A DNA stretch of 64,000 nucleotides from Glandiceps talaboti. Lineage: Eukaryota > Hemichordata > Enteropneusta > Spengelidae. The stretch is taken from contig NC_135549.1 of assembly GCF_964340395.1 (NCBI RefSeq), forward strand, positions 34,143,832-34,207,831, in the 5' to 3' direction. The translations under genes were made by a program, and so were the position numbers. Numbering within the stretch: the stretch's first letter is position 1; each line of letters opens with the position of its first letter. Below are positions 49,340 through 60,485 of the stretch, piece by piece. Below the pieces are notes generated by a model that saw nothing but the letters and a program-made list of their open reading frames with translations, was not told the origin of the DNA and did not search any database.

Positions 49340-50330
49340 TGGTCTACTCGGTAAAATGGACAAAGACATTTCCCTTCTATCAGTAATAAGCAAATTATTC
49401 ACCAAAGTTTTAATTTCTGTTTGGAAAATTGGTGCTACCAATTTGAAAATAAAATTATGTAGGATGCACAGGGTGGCTTTCGGCGCGGTTACAGTACTGT
49501 AGACAATGTTTTTACGCTCGAAGTTATGGTAGCCAAATATCTAACTTTGAAGAAGGGGAGATTTTAATGTATTTTCATTGACTTTTAAAAGGGAACTTGA
49601 TTCTATTCAACATGATTTATTACGGGGCAAACTGAGTACTATGGTACATTTCTTTTTGTTCTGAGATCAATGTCTGAGATTACTGTCTTGTGTAAATACG
49701 CCGGCTGACGTTAATGACTATTTTAAGTGTACAGCTGGGACGCGCCAAGGTTGTATGCTTACTCCTATCTTGTTGTCATTATTCATTAATGACCTTGTTT
49801 CCTATACAGATAAGGTTGGTTGGTTGGTTGGTTGGTTGCCAAGGTGTTTATATTGATGAGAAGTTCAAACCCTCAATATCTTGATATATGCCGATGATGT
49901 GGCTGTGGTCAGATATGCCATTTCACACTCAAAGACAAATTACTCAGTCACAGTTATTTTGTTCTCATTGGGGTGTACATTGAAAGTGTAAACTTAGACA
50001 ACGCTCAAATTCTTGTGTTCGGTAGGGGAGGATGTGTAAAGAAATGGGAAAGTTGGTTCTCGAGAAACCGACCAATTAAAGTCGTCCCCCACTACAAATA
50101 GGTCAATTTTGTTCGTCAAGACATAGTTGGAACCCAACTAAGAAAAACCAGGCATCACAAGGAAGGAAAGCCATGTTTCCTGAGGAACTGGATGGAATGT
50201 CCATGTCCGACTCTTTTTGATACCTATGTTACACATATTTTACTGTATGTTAGCTAAATCTGGAGTTACGAAAATTCTCCCCGGGTTGAACAAGTTCGGT
50301 GGTTGTATTTATATATTGATATATATTCCA
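49340..50330 (+). mobile_element. LINE RT fragment, decayed, in the intron of the minus-strand gene
   Basis: Plus-strand pieces: ISLLSVISKLFTKVL near 49370; AQGGFRRGYSTVDNVFTLEV near 49465; CTAGTRQGCMLTPILLSLFI (motif B) near 49730; IYADDVAVV (motif C intact) near 49875; FGRGG near 50020; WSYENSPRVEQV near 50265. It resembles the element at 61.2-63.4 kb (NYRGISLL type) rather than the CR1/L2 copies. Frameshifts and a (GGTT)n expansion at 49815-49838 disrupt it. It lies antisense in the intron between exons 5 and 6. Confidence 0.8.
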
Positions 50331-51279
50331 TAGCGTACACTGTTAGTGGGGTAATTCGTATGACGTATTTTGGTATAAAAGAGTATAACTACTGAACTGA
50401 TATTGTGTCTTGTTTATATTTTATATATACCAATCACGATTAATGTCCATATGAAACCAGTGAGATTTCTAGTCTTAATAGACAATCATATGGTTAGATA
50501 AGTATCCAATCAGACGAATGAAACAAAACCTTCTCCGCCAAAACTGATCATCTACATTATGTATATATAACGGGAGAAATATAATGGCTTGGTAGATCGT
50601 CGTGCTGGTAATAAATCTCTCATCTACAGACATGTTATCAGTGTTGTCACTCTGCCAAGAACCCCATATCCCACAAGCTACAAAATTGCATGGTTTAATG
50701 TTAGAAAATGTTTTGCCTCAAGTTGGCTGAATATAAGAATAATTTTAGGGTTGACTTTGCAATAAACCCACCTGACAACGAATATTGACACATTGCTTTT
50801 TAAACGTTTGATATGAAATACACATAAACTATTATTAAGTTTGAACAGATCAATGGCAAGATACATATACTATGATAGAGAGTACGAATGTAACACCATA
50901 TTGCATAATGTACATGATAAGGATTAAGGCAATCATTTTAAAGTGGCACAAGCTGAGCTTATAAGCTTTTTATACATAAAATCTCAATTAAATTATTCTA
51001 GTAAGCTTATAATGATCAATGCCAATGCATTCTCCTATGATGCCACATTACAATTTTCTTCTGGCATTGTTAGAACAGTTGACTGTATTGTGGAGATTTC
51101 CTCTATATCTTATATATAAGATGATAAATTACGTTTCTAATTTATATCTCAATACCAGCTTTGATTTTAGTCAATTGCAAGTAGTGTTTAAGGATATGGT
51201 TTCGTTTCCTTTTCAACATGCAGCCGAAAAAACTATAAACACAGCCTGTGCCCCTTTAACATGTCGAGAACTAACTTAC
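50331..51279. other. Intron of the minus-strand gene, no feature recognised
   Basis: May include the decayed C-terminus of the LINE. Nothing definite. Confidence 0.4.
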
Positions 51280-51364
51280 TGTTTTCTTAATTGTGAGCAA
51301 TGTATCTATCGATGCGTTATCAAGGAACAATTTCTTAGAAATCATCACACACTCTGCCCCATCG
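51280..51364 (-). CDS. Spliced unknown gene, exon 5
   Basis: On minus: acceptor TTTCTTTCTTATCAG, then 85 bp, then donor ACA|GTAAGTTAG. The first base completes a codon begun in exon 4, and 28 open codons follow (DGAECVMISKKLFLDNASID, ending in KKT), finishing in phase 0. A plus-strand open frame across this region (51019-51402) is its shadow. Confidence 0.6.
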
Positions 51365-52488
51365 CTGATAAGAAAGAAATTATTCCGAGCGCCGTATGCT
51401 AGATCAGCTAAACCCTATAAAATATAAATGAGTAAAATGAAGTTAGTCAAGTGGTATTTAGATAACCATGGCTAGTTAAGTGTTATCTTGCTATATGTCG
51501 TCAGTTTGTTTTTCAAGCAAATGTTCTTAAACTTTTCCAATTTTTATTCTAGCAAGTACATGGTGTAATAAACCTACTACATAAAGCTGTCATATCAACA
51601 CACTGCACATCTAACTATTATGTACATGGAATGATGAAGAAATTACTGATACGTTTGCGGTCGAGTGTTACCATGGTGACAAGTATTGTCATTGTCATGC
51701 CAAAAACTTAGACAGTGTTGTACTTGGCGACACAGTAAAGGCAAGCACTACACATTTTGTCTTATCAATATTGACACAGCGATGATATTAAGTTTCTGAT
51801 ACATATCGAATGTTACAGTATACAAACCAGTCCAGGATTTAAAATTTAAAGAGGCGAGAGCCTAGTTCTCGCCTAGTTAAATTTTAATCCCTTGACAGTT
51901 TGATATTTAGCATGCACACCAGCAACATTTTCCCTTTGCTTGACCTACTATCTACTTGACCTCGGCTGTATATCCGATGTTTGCTTGCTATAATTACCTA
52001 ATCTCAAGTTCATGCATTTTAGTTTTCATTCACTTATGTTGAACCTTCCGAAATTTTCTCATAAACACCCAATGTTTCACACCTCTAAAGTTATCTCCTG
52101 AGTCAATTACATGTATATGCAGTGACAATTGTCCCTGTTTCATGACTATTACCAACTGGTGAGCATTCCTAGTTGGTGGGTCAAACTTGTTACAAATGTA
52201 GGCAATTATTACAAATGTCGGTTGTTGCAAGGGAGTGTCGGGGGAAACAATGCAATGTCTGTTGCATAACATGTTATCTGATTCCATCATTCTAAAAGTG
52301 GTCCTCCCTAAATTTACTTTCTCTAAAACGTGCCCCCCCCCCCCTCGTTTAAATATTTTTAAAACATGAGTTAAAATTATGTTAGCCATGGACAAAGACA
52401 TGAGTCCAACAATCAATGGTATGGATGTGATCTCACCGCTGCCACCAAATTAATAGTTTTAAAGATACAGGTTATTTCCCATTACTAC
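51365..52488. other. Intron of the minus-strand gene
   Basis: Contains a GTTACCATGGTGACA X-box-like palindrome at about 51668, two copies of the 20/21-bp satellite unit at 52191-52226, and a poly-C tract near 52335. An open plus-strand stretch near 51640-51790 with CYHGDKYCHCH is noted but unsupported. Confidence 0.45.
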
Positions 52489-52529
52489 CTGTCTGTAACC
52501 ACTGCATTAATCAATACATGTGTTTGTAT
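52489..52529 (-). CDS. Spliced unknown gene, exon 4 (tentative)
   Basis: 41 bp on minus between ATTAG and the donor ACAG|GTAGTAATGG. It reads IQTHVLINAVVTD in phase 0 and ends in phase 2, exactly what exons 3 and 5 require. The acceptor has only a moderate pyrimidine tract, so phase compatibility is the main support. Confidence 0.4.
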
Positions 52530-52959
52530 CTAATTGTCTGATTCGATGGTCAGAACTCCCAAAGACTAGATGTGCATGCACACTCTCGATATTGTCGGGA
52601 CCAGGGGGGGCAACATCTCCAATCCACAACGTTACCTCCAATATCCTAACCAAGTTTTCCAATTTTACCCCTGTGATAACCCCTTCTCCTCACATCACAA
52701 CTGACAATTTTGGCATTGTTGTCGGCAGCAATTTTATTGATATGTCATATTACAGTACCTATCCCTCACCATAATTGATGCGGAATTGGTGGCAGCAGTG
52801 GGATGTTAAAATCATGTAAAGTTAGACATTAACACAAGATTTAGATTGAATGTCTTCCGAGAGCAAAGTGCCTTAGATTTTCATTCCTAAACAATTGTTG
52901 CTGGAATGCAACAGAACATATGTGATTAGTTGTGTTTGAAGTATGTACCAAATTACATT

Positions 52960-53230
52960 GTTGACTTTGAAGTATGCATTTTGAAGATATAGCGTAATTA
53001 TTGAAAATGATTAACTATGCAAATGAGTCATTGAAACTAAAAGCTACATTAAAAAACTTTATATGGCACAAGGACTGGTTATCATAAATTTATGTACCAA
53101 GTTATGTTGAGTTTGCAGTGCGCATTCGTAAGTTATATCCTAATCACTTAAAATCGTTAATTGTGCAAATGAGTCTAAGGATCACATCAATAAGCTTATG
53201 AGACATGTGCACAGTGGTATTGTGAATATA
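52960..53230. repeat. Tandem core units of the long-TIR repeat family
   Basis: Two units with GAAGATATAGCGTAATTATT, TGCAAATGAGTC and TATGTACCAAGTTATGTTGA resemble the core units of 24434-25860. A similar pair lies at 54130-54360, interrupted by the element at 53241-54130. Confidence 0.55.
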
Positions 53231-53240
53231 TGTACCGAAC

Positions 53241-53986
53241 TTTATACGTCACCTATCACCAATCTCACATTCTGATTGGTCGAGAGCCCTGCAGATAGAC
53301 AGGCGTATTTTTCACCAACAACCGTATTTTTGGTTGTTGTATCACGTAATCACTGACCGTCCCCTTGTAAACAAACCGCACAGACAACTAGAAATACAGC
53401 TAAAACCAACATTTCCAAATGCCATAATTTATGCCAAATCAACCGTATGAAATATCATCGTTGTATACATTGTAACAAGTCTTTGAACTGTATGTTTTGT
53501 ATCAAAGAGAAACTGTCAAAAATTCCATGCAGAACGGCAATAGTCCAGATACGGCGAACGCACAGTCGTCACGCGATCGTGAACATGAATTCCTAAATTT
53601 ATGAAGGATATCAAAATTACCACCACAGAGGGTGCAATTTTTGCTTAACTAGAACAACAAAGTATATTACGAACATTTCTGTACATTTAATGCAATACAG
53701 TATGCAAAACAAAGACGCACTCATTTTTCTGCTGAAGGTTATATTTTGAATATATTTTTGAGTGATATGCAAATAGTATACATTACGTCATACTACTGAG
53801 CAAACGCGCACTCTGATTGGATGATAAAGTTAAGGCTGGGATGTAAACAACCGCGCACTGCAGTCATCAGAGAAGTGCGTGATACTACGCTAAACAGTAT
53901 AACGCGGAAGTGATTTTGTTTTAAAATAAAACAGCATTTTTAGACATTCACAAATTGAATTTCGTAGTCGCAGGTGACGTATAAGT
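53241..53986. mobile_element. Small TIR element (about 745 bp), non-autonomous
   Basis: TTATACGTCACCT (53242-53254) and its exact complement AGGTGACGTATAA (about 53972-53984) form 13-bp terminal repeats. The inside has CTGATTGG (inverted CCAAT) near both ends and no ORF. It is inserted in a tandem core unit of the long-TIR family. Confidence 0.6.
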
Positions 53987-54130
53987 ATGTTATTTGCCAA
54001 ATACTGTTCCACATCTTGCTGCTCGAGGTAATTTTTCCGGTATAACTGCTCGCCTCCGGCTCTCCGTTATTACCTGAAAAAATTACCTCTTGCAACAAGA
54101 TATGGAACGGTATTTCGCAAATAACATGTA
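53986..54130. repeat. Hairpin (foldback) element, about 145 bp
   Basis: The left arm TATGTTATTTGCCAAATACTG, GTTCCACATCTTGCTGC and GAGGTAATTTTTCC is mirrored on the right by GGTAATAACGG-flanked AAAAAATTACCTCTTGCAAC, AAGATATGGAAC and GCAAATAACATGTA. The arms are about 57 bp with around 85-90 percent match by eye. Confidence 0.75.
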
Positions 54131-54361
54131 CATATAGAACTTGAAGATTGCACTTTTCATATATAGCCTTACTGAAAATCGTAACTTTTGCAAATTACTC
54201 ATTTCTATTATGCAAATAACTAACAGCTACATTGGCAAGCTTTTAAAGACATGTGTTCTTTACCAAATTATACTGAATTTGAAACGTGCACTTTTAAGCT
54301 TTTAAATACATGTGTTCTTTACCAAATTATACTGAATTTGAAACGTGCACTTTTAAGATAA

Positions 54362-54683
54362 TATAATAATAATAATAAATATAGTGCTTTCCCCACCGTG
54401 CTCAAAACGCTATGGCTCGGATCAGAACGACACAAGGGCCCTTTAGTCTTCCTCAACTCCCGGGGAGCATACAGCCATTTAAGCACATAGGATTAAAGCC
54501 TTCACATTGCAACCTACATCCTACCAGGTGCCTAATTATACAGCTGGATTGACTGAGGCACAATTGTGGTTCAAATTTAGACTTTAGCCACTCAGAAACA
54601 AACAGCAGGCAGCGACAGGGCTCGAACCTGCAACCTGTAGATTCCAAGCCGGTCACGCTAACCATTCACCCATCATGACTCCA
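54362..54683 (-). mobile_element. tRNA-derived SINE
   Basis: On minus, starting near 54682: an A-box-like TGGTTAGCGTGACC, then B box GGTTCGAGCCC about 34 bp later; a body with GGCACCTGGTAGGATGTAGG and GAGCACGGTGGGGAAAGCAC; and a 3' end in ATTATT repeats (54362-54380). The ATT tail recalls the LINE tail at 14993, so LINE-dependent mobilisation is plausible. It differs from the SINE at 10943. Confidence 0.78.
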
Positions 54684-54880
54684 CTCAAGATATAGCCTAA
54701 TTACCGAAAATCATTAATTATACAATTACAATACCAAACCTAATCAATTCTAGCCATTGCATTAACATGTCCATCAAATTTAGTTTGAATTGAGCCAACC
54801 ATTTTAAAGAAAATGATGACACACACACACATACATACATACATACATACATACATACATACATACATACATACATACAT
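54684..54880. repeat. Right end of the long-TIR repeat family with (CATA)n
   Basis: AAGATATAGCCTAATTACCG, ATTGAGCCAACCATTTT and AAAGAAAATGATGACACACA correspond to the right arm at about 25690-25775, then AC and CATA microsatellites. Confidence 0.65.
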
Positions 54881-55049
54881 AGACTTCATCCTTAAATAAT
54901 AATTATGTAATAATAATTTATTGCCAAAAATATATAGTAATTACAAATGACAAATATTTACTAGTTAAGATAAATATGTATATAAATACCTAAAGGAAAG
55001 AGAATGGAAATAGTTGTCATGCAACTAACAACCTTTCCTTATGGACGGT

Positions 55050-55200
55050 AATGAGTCAAGGTAAAATGTGACCCTCGCCTAACCCCATTTCCTAACATAT
55101 GTTCCCCCCCCCCCGAACCGATCGTGCGATTTGTAAAAGGTGAGCCTCCCCATCCCCCTGTAAATACAGAAGGCTCCCTTTTATTAACGTATGACACGAA
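55050..55200. repeat. Poly-C-containing dispersed repeat
   Basis: AAAATGTGACCC and CAGAAGGCTCCCTT are shared with 20880-21140; a 10-base C run lies between. Comparable G/C-homopolymer repeats occur at 58170-58320, 58480-58560 and 60918-61000. Confidence 0.55.
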
Positions 55201-55289
55201 CTGTGTCAAACTTCAATGTTGCAAAACTGTGTGTACATGAAGTTTAACGTCAAACACTGACTGCACTCTCATACTGACATATTGTGTTT

Positions 55290-55480
55290 ATCCTAACGTC
55301 TAACCTTAACCGTGCTGAACTCGCATCTATCATAAAATAACGTCTAACCTTAACCGTGGTGAACTCGCATCTATCATAAAATAACGTCTAACCTTAACCG
55401 TGGTGAACTCGCATCTATCATAAAATAACGTCTAACCTTAACCGTGGTGAACTCGCATCTATCATAAAATAACGTCTAAG
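55290..55480. repeat. 44-bp tandem repeat, about 4 copies
   Basis: Unit AACGTCTAACCTTAACCGTG followed by GTGAACTCGCATCTATCATA and AAAT. Copies are nearly identical, suggesting recent expansion. Confidence 0.95.
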
Positions 55481-55527
55481 TCTGACTGGACTCATATGCT
55501 GAAATATCGTTCAAAATCATACAAATC

Positions 55528-55530
55528 TCT

Positions 55531-55582
<52 letters not shown>

Positions 55583-55584
55583 TA
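55528..55584. repeat. (CTTT)n microsatellite
   Basis: About 57 bp of TTTC repeats. Confidence 0.95.
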
Positions 55585-55948
55585 TTGGAAAAAGACTATT
55601 TTCCTTGTATGTCGTGAATTGACAATGAAATACCGTAATTTTTGCGACTGATCTCAGATTTTATATAAATGGTCGTGAGGCAAGGTTCTAACAAACTGGC
55701 AACTGTTACGGTGAGAAAAAAGAACGTAAAGAAAAACCAATTCCTTCACCATTTAATTTGTATTTCGACTCCCGCTTTCCCATTTATCATGTTCATTGTC
55801 TTAATTAAAAGCTCTAGTATGTATATAACGCTATGTTCCACGTGTGTCAGTAACATCAGTTCTTGTAGTAAGAAAATCAAGCTCTAACACGTATAAAATA
55901 TTCATCGTGTCGGTGCATCGCACTTAAAGAAAGTATGAAAATACTTAC

Positions 55949-56014
55949 AAATGTGTCACCGGTTGTCAATGTCTTAAGTTTAATGAATTGGTAAAGTCCT
56001 CCTCTGCTTTCAGT
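55949..56014 (-). CDS. Spliced unknown gene, exon 3
   Basis: On minus: strong acceptor TTTTTTTTATTTCATTAATAG, 66 bp = 22 codons in phase 0 (TESRGGLYQFIKLKTLTT, then GDTF), donor TTT|GTAAGTAT. Enters and leaves in phase 0, compatible with exon 2. Confidence 0.6.
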
Positions 56015-56277
56015 CTATTAATGAAATAAAAAAAATAAAAATCCTAAGATTAGCTGATCTGAAGGTATCTATGGGCTCATTTGTTATACTTGTCCAGGCT
56101 ACATGTATAATAATTATAACTCTTACAATTCAAGACATTGCCTGCATCATACGTTGTGTTTTGGTTTATTTTATTATGATAGAGACAGCGCTGTAAAGGG
56201 AATAAGCACACAATATCGTAGTTATATATATTCGGTCCTCAGCCTTGCCCAGCTAAACTCAAGTATTTGCTGTTTGT

Positions 56278-56400
56278 GTTGTATTGTGTTGTGGTGTGGT
56301 GTGGTGTGGTGTGGTGTGGTTGTGTTGTGTTGCGCTACGTTCTGTTGCTTTGCGTTGTGGTGCGTTGTGTAATGTACATCGTGATGTTATGTTGTGTTTT
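56278..56400. repeat. (TGTGG)n and degenerate TTGTG repeats
   Basis: Pure GTGGT block followed by decaying GTTGTGTTGCG-type variants. Located in the intron between exons 2 and 3. Confidence 0.9.
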
Positions 56401-56684
56401 GTTGTGTTACACTCCATAATAATGTTAGACAGTAACTTTAGACGATACAAAGAGATGGCGTGTGGAAATTACACGTTGTAATCAAATGGATAACTTACGA
56501 CGAAGACACGACATCATCTCGTTTGTCCTAAAATATTCATAAATATCAGTGATCTACAGTCAAAACATATGTGTTATTTGATCTGTGATACTATCTTTCA
56601 GGATTATTCCACGTCAGTGGGTGTTCAATTCAGTCGTTCTGAATAACTGTATGTCTCATGGGAACACCGTTCCCATTCACTTAC

Positions 56685-56822
56685 TTCTCTGTGTGAAATT
56701 ACGTCATCATCATCGCCATCGTCTGTCTCAGCACCCTCCTGTATGTGTCGGTTATCATCATTGCCGTTTGTATGTTTTCGTTTTTTAACGGTGACATAGT
56801 CCGTTTCAGAATCTTCTGAATC
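56685..56822 (-). CDS. Spliced unknown gene, exon 2
   Basis: On minus: acceptor CTTTATTGACAG, 138 bp = 46 codons in phase 0, donor GAA|GTAAGTG. The peptide is strongly acidic (DSEDSETDYV at the start, AETDDGDDDD near the end) around a basic VKKRKHTN that could be a nuclear localisation signal. Phase matches exon 1. Confidence 0.65.
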
Positions 56823-57028
56823 CTGTCAATAAAGTAGTAAACACCCGCCATTGTTAATGTTCAAGTTTCGCTCACAAGTATACAACTATACAGTGATATA
56901 TACTTATACAATCAGATCGCACAACCCTCATTAACATATTGAAATGAGAAAAGTAATTTGAAAATACCGCCAATGGCGTTGTAGCACAACTGTAGTTTTT
57001 AAAAATGTTTATCCATATGTTAGTCTAT

Positions 57029-57480
57029 GTTGCTATGGGCGTGGTCTTGTTGCTAGGAAAATTTACATACATTTTTTGAATGTTTATTCAATTGTCTATT
57101 AAACCCTGTTGTTATCTTTGTGAAATACACCACCGTTTGGCTGTTGCTATGGGCGTGGTCATGGTTACTAGGGTATTTGCATACATTTTTTGAATGTTTA
57201 TTCATCTGTCTTTCTATTCCTGTTGTTATCTTTGCAATATACGTGATTATTTGGCTGTTGTTATGGGCGTGGTCTTGTTGCTATGCAAATTTACATACAT
57301 TTTTTGGATGTTTATTCAATTATCTATTAAACCCTATTGTTATCTTTGTGAAATACACCACCGTTTGGCTGTTGCTATGGGCGTGGTCATGGTTGCTAGG
57401 GTATTTGCATACATTTTTTGCTTACCAGATGATGTTGTTATTTGACCAAAATATACTGCCATTTGGTTGTTGCTAAAGGG
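57029..57480. repeat. 114-bp tandem repeat (4-5 copies)
   Basis: The block with GTTGCTATGGGCGTGGTC starts near 57029, 57143, 57257 and 57371, with a shortened copy at about 57470; spacing is 114 bp. The open frames seen here (118 and 83 codons) exist because 114 is divisible by 3 and are not genes. Confidence 0.9.
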
Positions 57481-58140
57481 TGTGGTCATGGTTGCTAGGG
57501 CCAATTTTGTCAAAATGTTTTTAAGAAAATCTGCAGAATAACAGTTTCAGAAACATCTTGCCAAGTTTCAGACTAATTGACCAAGTACTTTTTGAGATAT
57601 AAGTTTTTGACCAAAAATGAACATTTTTACACCTAATTTGCATATCACTCATGGAATCATGGTATGCTTAATATTTCTTCGTCCATACATCCCTAGATAC
57701 ATTCCCAATAAATTTCAGCCCAATCTGCTCAGTAGTTTTAGAATTAAAGATTTTTAACCAAAAAGACACATTTTTAGCCCTAATTTGCATATCACTGATG
57801 GAATCATCCCGTCATGAACAAATCTTACTTTACACCCCCTTAAGAATGTTCCCACCAAATTTCGCACCAATCTCCCCAGTAGTTTCTGAGTTTAAGCTTT
57901 TTGACCAAAAATCACATTTTTTTACCCAAATCACACACCTGTGATGCGATCATTTTGATTTGAACAATTTCCCAACTAGACACCCAAAGTAATGGACCCA
58001 CCAAATATCGTGGCAATCGGTTCAGCTGTTTTTGACTTTAAGTTGTTTACACACACACACACACACACACACATATCCACACACACAGACAGACAGACAG
58101 ACGCCGGGCGATCCCTATAGCACTACTGAACAAGTTCAGT
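57481..58140. repeat. Interspersed repeat with tandem core and (CA)n/(CAGA)n end
   Basis: Three to four diverged units, each with TAATTTGCATATCACT and TTTTTGACCAAAAA-type motifs, run into CA and CAGA microsatellites and end in CGCCGGGCGATCCCTATAGC and GAACAAGTTCAGTTGTGCTA. The whole has the look of a non-autonomous repeat family with a fixed 3' end. No ORF. Confidence 0.65.
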
Positions 58141-58984
58141 TGTGCTAAAAAACCGCTTCGTTAGGGACCGGTTAGTTCTCCAGCCGGGGGGGGGGGGGTG
58201 TATTCTTAGATCGGGCCGACAAAAAGTCACTGACCTCCTATCTGTAAAACCTAAAAAAGGCTGACCCTCCCTATCACTTAATTCTAAGACATGATGACCC
58301 CCCCCCCCCCCATATAATATTCACATGGCAGATATTTTTTGATTGTGACTCAGTGTGGACTGCTTGACTGTCTTGCATTTACTTTATAAGATCCCGGGTT
58401 AGCACTATCATAATTATAATTATTGACTACACAGGATAAATATATTCCAAAAGGAGTTTAATAGCATCTTGACAATGGAAGGTAGGGGGGAAGCTTGAGG
58501 AGGGAATATGTATATTTGTTATGGGGGGGGGGGTCATAGAAGCCCTGGGTTTTTTCACTCAGAAAAGTCAATTTTAAGACTATTCAGACCCATTCAGACA
58601 ATAATTTCCAAGATTTACATGACAGCACCAACATGTAAAAAGCAACTACATAGGGTTGAAATATTTTTGAAATGTACTTTGATAACATCTTGACAGTAAG
58701 ATGGCTTGAGATTGGGATATGTCCACCTGGGTGGATGGGTACAAAAAACATATCTAGTACACCCCACGAGTATCTGTTTATTTGCTGGTTTATCTAATTA
58801 TTTTATTTGTTCCTATACTTAACCTGTCGTTCGTTTGCTTGTTCATTTGTTATTTATTTGATAGTTTATTTATTTGTTTTGTTTTGTTTTGTTTTGTTTT
58901 GTTTTGTTTGTCACACGGTTCCTGGGTCCCCTGTGCTTTGACCCATGACAAGCTTCATTCATCTTCGCATAAAATTACCCTTAC
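58141..58984. other. Intron with G/C-homopolymer repeats and (GTTTT)n
   Basis: Poly-G or poly-C runs at about 58185, 58300 and 58525; a GTTTT microsatellite at 58872-58910. No coding region. Confidence 0.5.
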
Positions 58985-59109
58985 CTCTGGTATTGTCGGA
59001 AACATATTGTTTTTCTTTTCCATTTCACGTGCTTGTTTTAACTCCTCCATAAATATCTGTGCATCATCTTTCGTCTGTGTTGACTCAAACATCATATCGA
59101 TTCGAGATC
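58985..59109 (-). CDS. Spliced unknown gene, exon 1 of those found (internal)
   Basis: On minus: acceptor TTTCATCCTTACAG, 125 bp, donor GAG|GTAAGG. The first two bases complete a codon from an exon not found, then 41 open codons (SRIDMMFESTQTKDDAQIFM at the start, MFPTIPE at the end), leaving in phase 0. The middle (MEELKQAREMEKKNN) is charged and helix-prone. Earlier exons must lie upstream, hidden by the 35-bp array and LINE or beyond the window. Confidence 0.65.
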
Positions 59110-59164
59110 CTGTAAGGATGAAATATCCGAGTCAGAAATATTGATCATAGTTGGGCCTATGTTA

Positions 59165-60110
59165 CAGTCACCTCAAAATCTATGACATACATTATGTTAC
59201 AGTCACCTCAAAGTCTACGGCATACATTATGTTATAGTCACCTCAAAGTCTACGGCATACATTATGTTATAGTCACGTCCTCAAAGTGTACGACATACAT
59301 TATGTTAGTCACCTCAAAGTCTACGACATACATTTTGTTAAAATCACTTCAAAGTCTACGACATACATTATGTTACAGTCACCTCAAAGTCTGCGACATA
59401 CATTATGTTACAGTCACCTCAAAGTCTATGACATACATTATGTTACAGTCACTTCAAAGTCTACGACATACATTATGTTACAGTCACCTCAAAGTCTACG
59501 ACATACATTATGTTATAGTCACCTCAAAGTCTACGGCATACATTATGTTATAGTCACCTCAAAGTCTACGGCATACATTATGTTATAGTCACGTCCTCAA
59601 AGTGTACGACATACATTATGTTAGTCACCTCAAAGTCTACGACATACATTTTGTTAAAATCACTTCAAAGTCTACGACATACATTATGTTACAGTCACCT
59701 CAAAGTCTATGACATACATTATGTTACAGTCACCTCAAAGTCTACGGCATATATTATGTTACAGTCTTCTCAAAGTCTATGACATACATTATGTTACAGT
59801 CACCTCAAAGTCTACGACATACATTTATGTTATAGTCACCTCAAAGTCTACGGCATACATTATGTTATAGTCACGTCCTCAAAGTGTACAACATACATTA
59901 TGTTAGTCACCTCAAAGTCTACGGCATACATTATGTTATAGTCACCTCAAAGTCTACGGCATACATTATGTTATAGTCACGTCCTCAAAGTGTACGACAT
60001 ACATTATGTTAGTCACCTCAAAGTCTACGACATACATTTTGTTAAAATCACTTCAAAGTCTATGACATACATTATGTTACAGTCACCTCAAAGTCTACGA
60101 CATACATTAT
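59165..60110. repeat. 35-bp minisatellite with higher-order structure
   Basis: Unit ACCTCAAAGTCTACGACATA plus CATTATGTTACAGTC. A variant block with CACGTCCTCAAAGTGTACGA followed by a shortened unit (TTATGTTAGTCACC) recurs near 59276, 59591, 59873 and 59982, showing block-wise duplication. Open frames here are periodic artefacts. Confidence 0.95.
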
Positions 60111-60485
60111 ATTTTCATGTCGGAAGAAGTGAAATGTAATTTAAGAGGGCGCAATAGTCATTTTATTAGGTAATTAGCTCTGAGGGTCAAGGTCAAAGGT
60201 CTCTAAAGATATCTGGCATCAGACACAATGGGTGTAGACACTGGAATGGAGTCTCGATGTATTACAGTTTTTGAGTTTTTTCGGGAACTTTTTTCATAAC
60301 CCCCCCCTCCCGCCCCTCATTGACACAAAACATTTTCATAACCCCCTCCCACACACACACACACACTGTATTACTACTGCTAATGGTTCTACAAACATTA
60401 TACAAATTGATATTAGTTCTACTGAAACAACACATACACACACACTCATACACATGAAATTTCATGTCAAATACAACATAGTCTA
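60111..60485. other. Unassigned, no gene recognised
   Basis: Contains a short poly-C and a CA-rich stretch before the CATA array. Confidence 0.4.

Noticed and set aside
49870-49900. GCCGATGATGTGG as a possible hammerhead core
   Set aside because: It is the coding sequence of the YADD motif of the LINE RT, and no pairing stems surround it.
51019-51402. 127-codon plus-strand frame
   Set aside because: Overlaps a minus-strand exon with good splice sites and fitting phase; the plus frame shows no domain.
51640-51790. Plus-strand open stretch with CYHGDKYCHCH
   Set aside because: About 50 codons without a start or convincing splice sites; chance cannot be excluded, and the region is the intron of the opposite-strand gene.
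52030-52416. 128-codon minus-strand frame
   Set aside because: Runs through a poly-C tract (poly-Gly) and has no recognisable features; it also lies in the intron of the minus-strand gene.
57120-57476. 118-codon frame with hydrophobic repeats
   Set aside because: The 114-bp tandem repeat is a multiple of 3; the apparent membrane protein is the repeat read in frame.
59182-59588. Open frames of 100-123 codons
   Set aside because: Translations of the 35-bp minisatellite. A period of 35 returns to frame every three units, giving repetitive peptides only.
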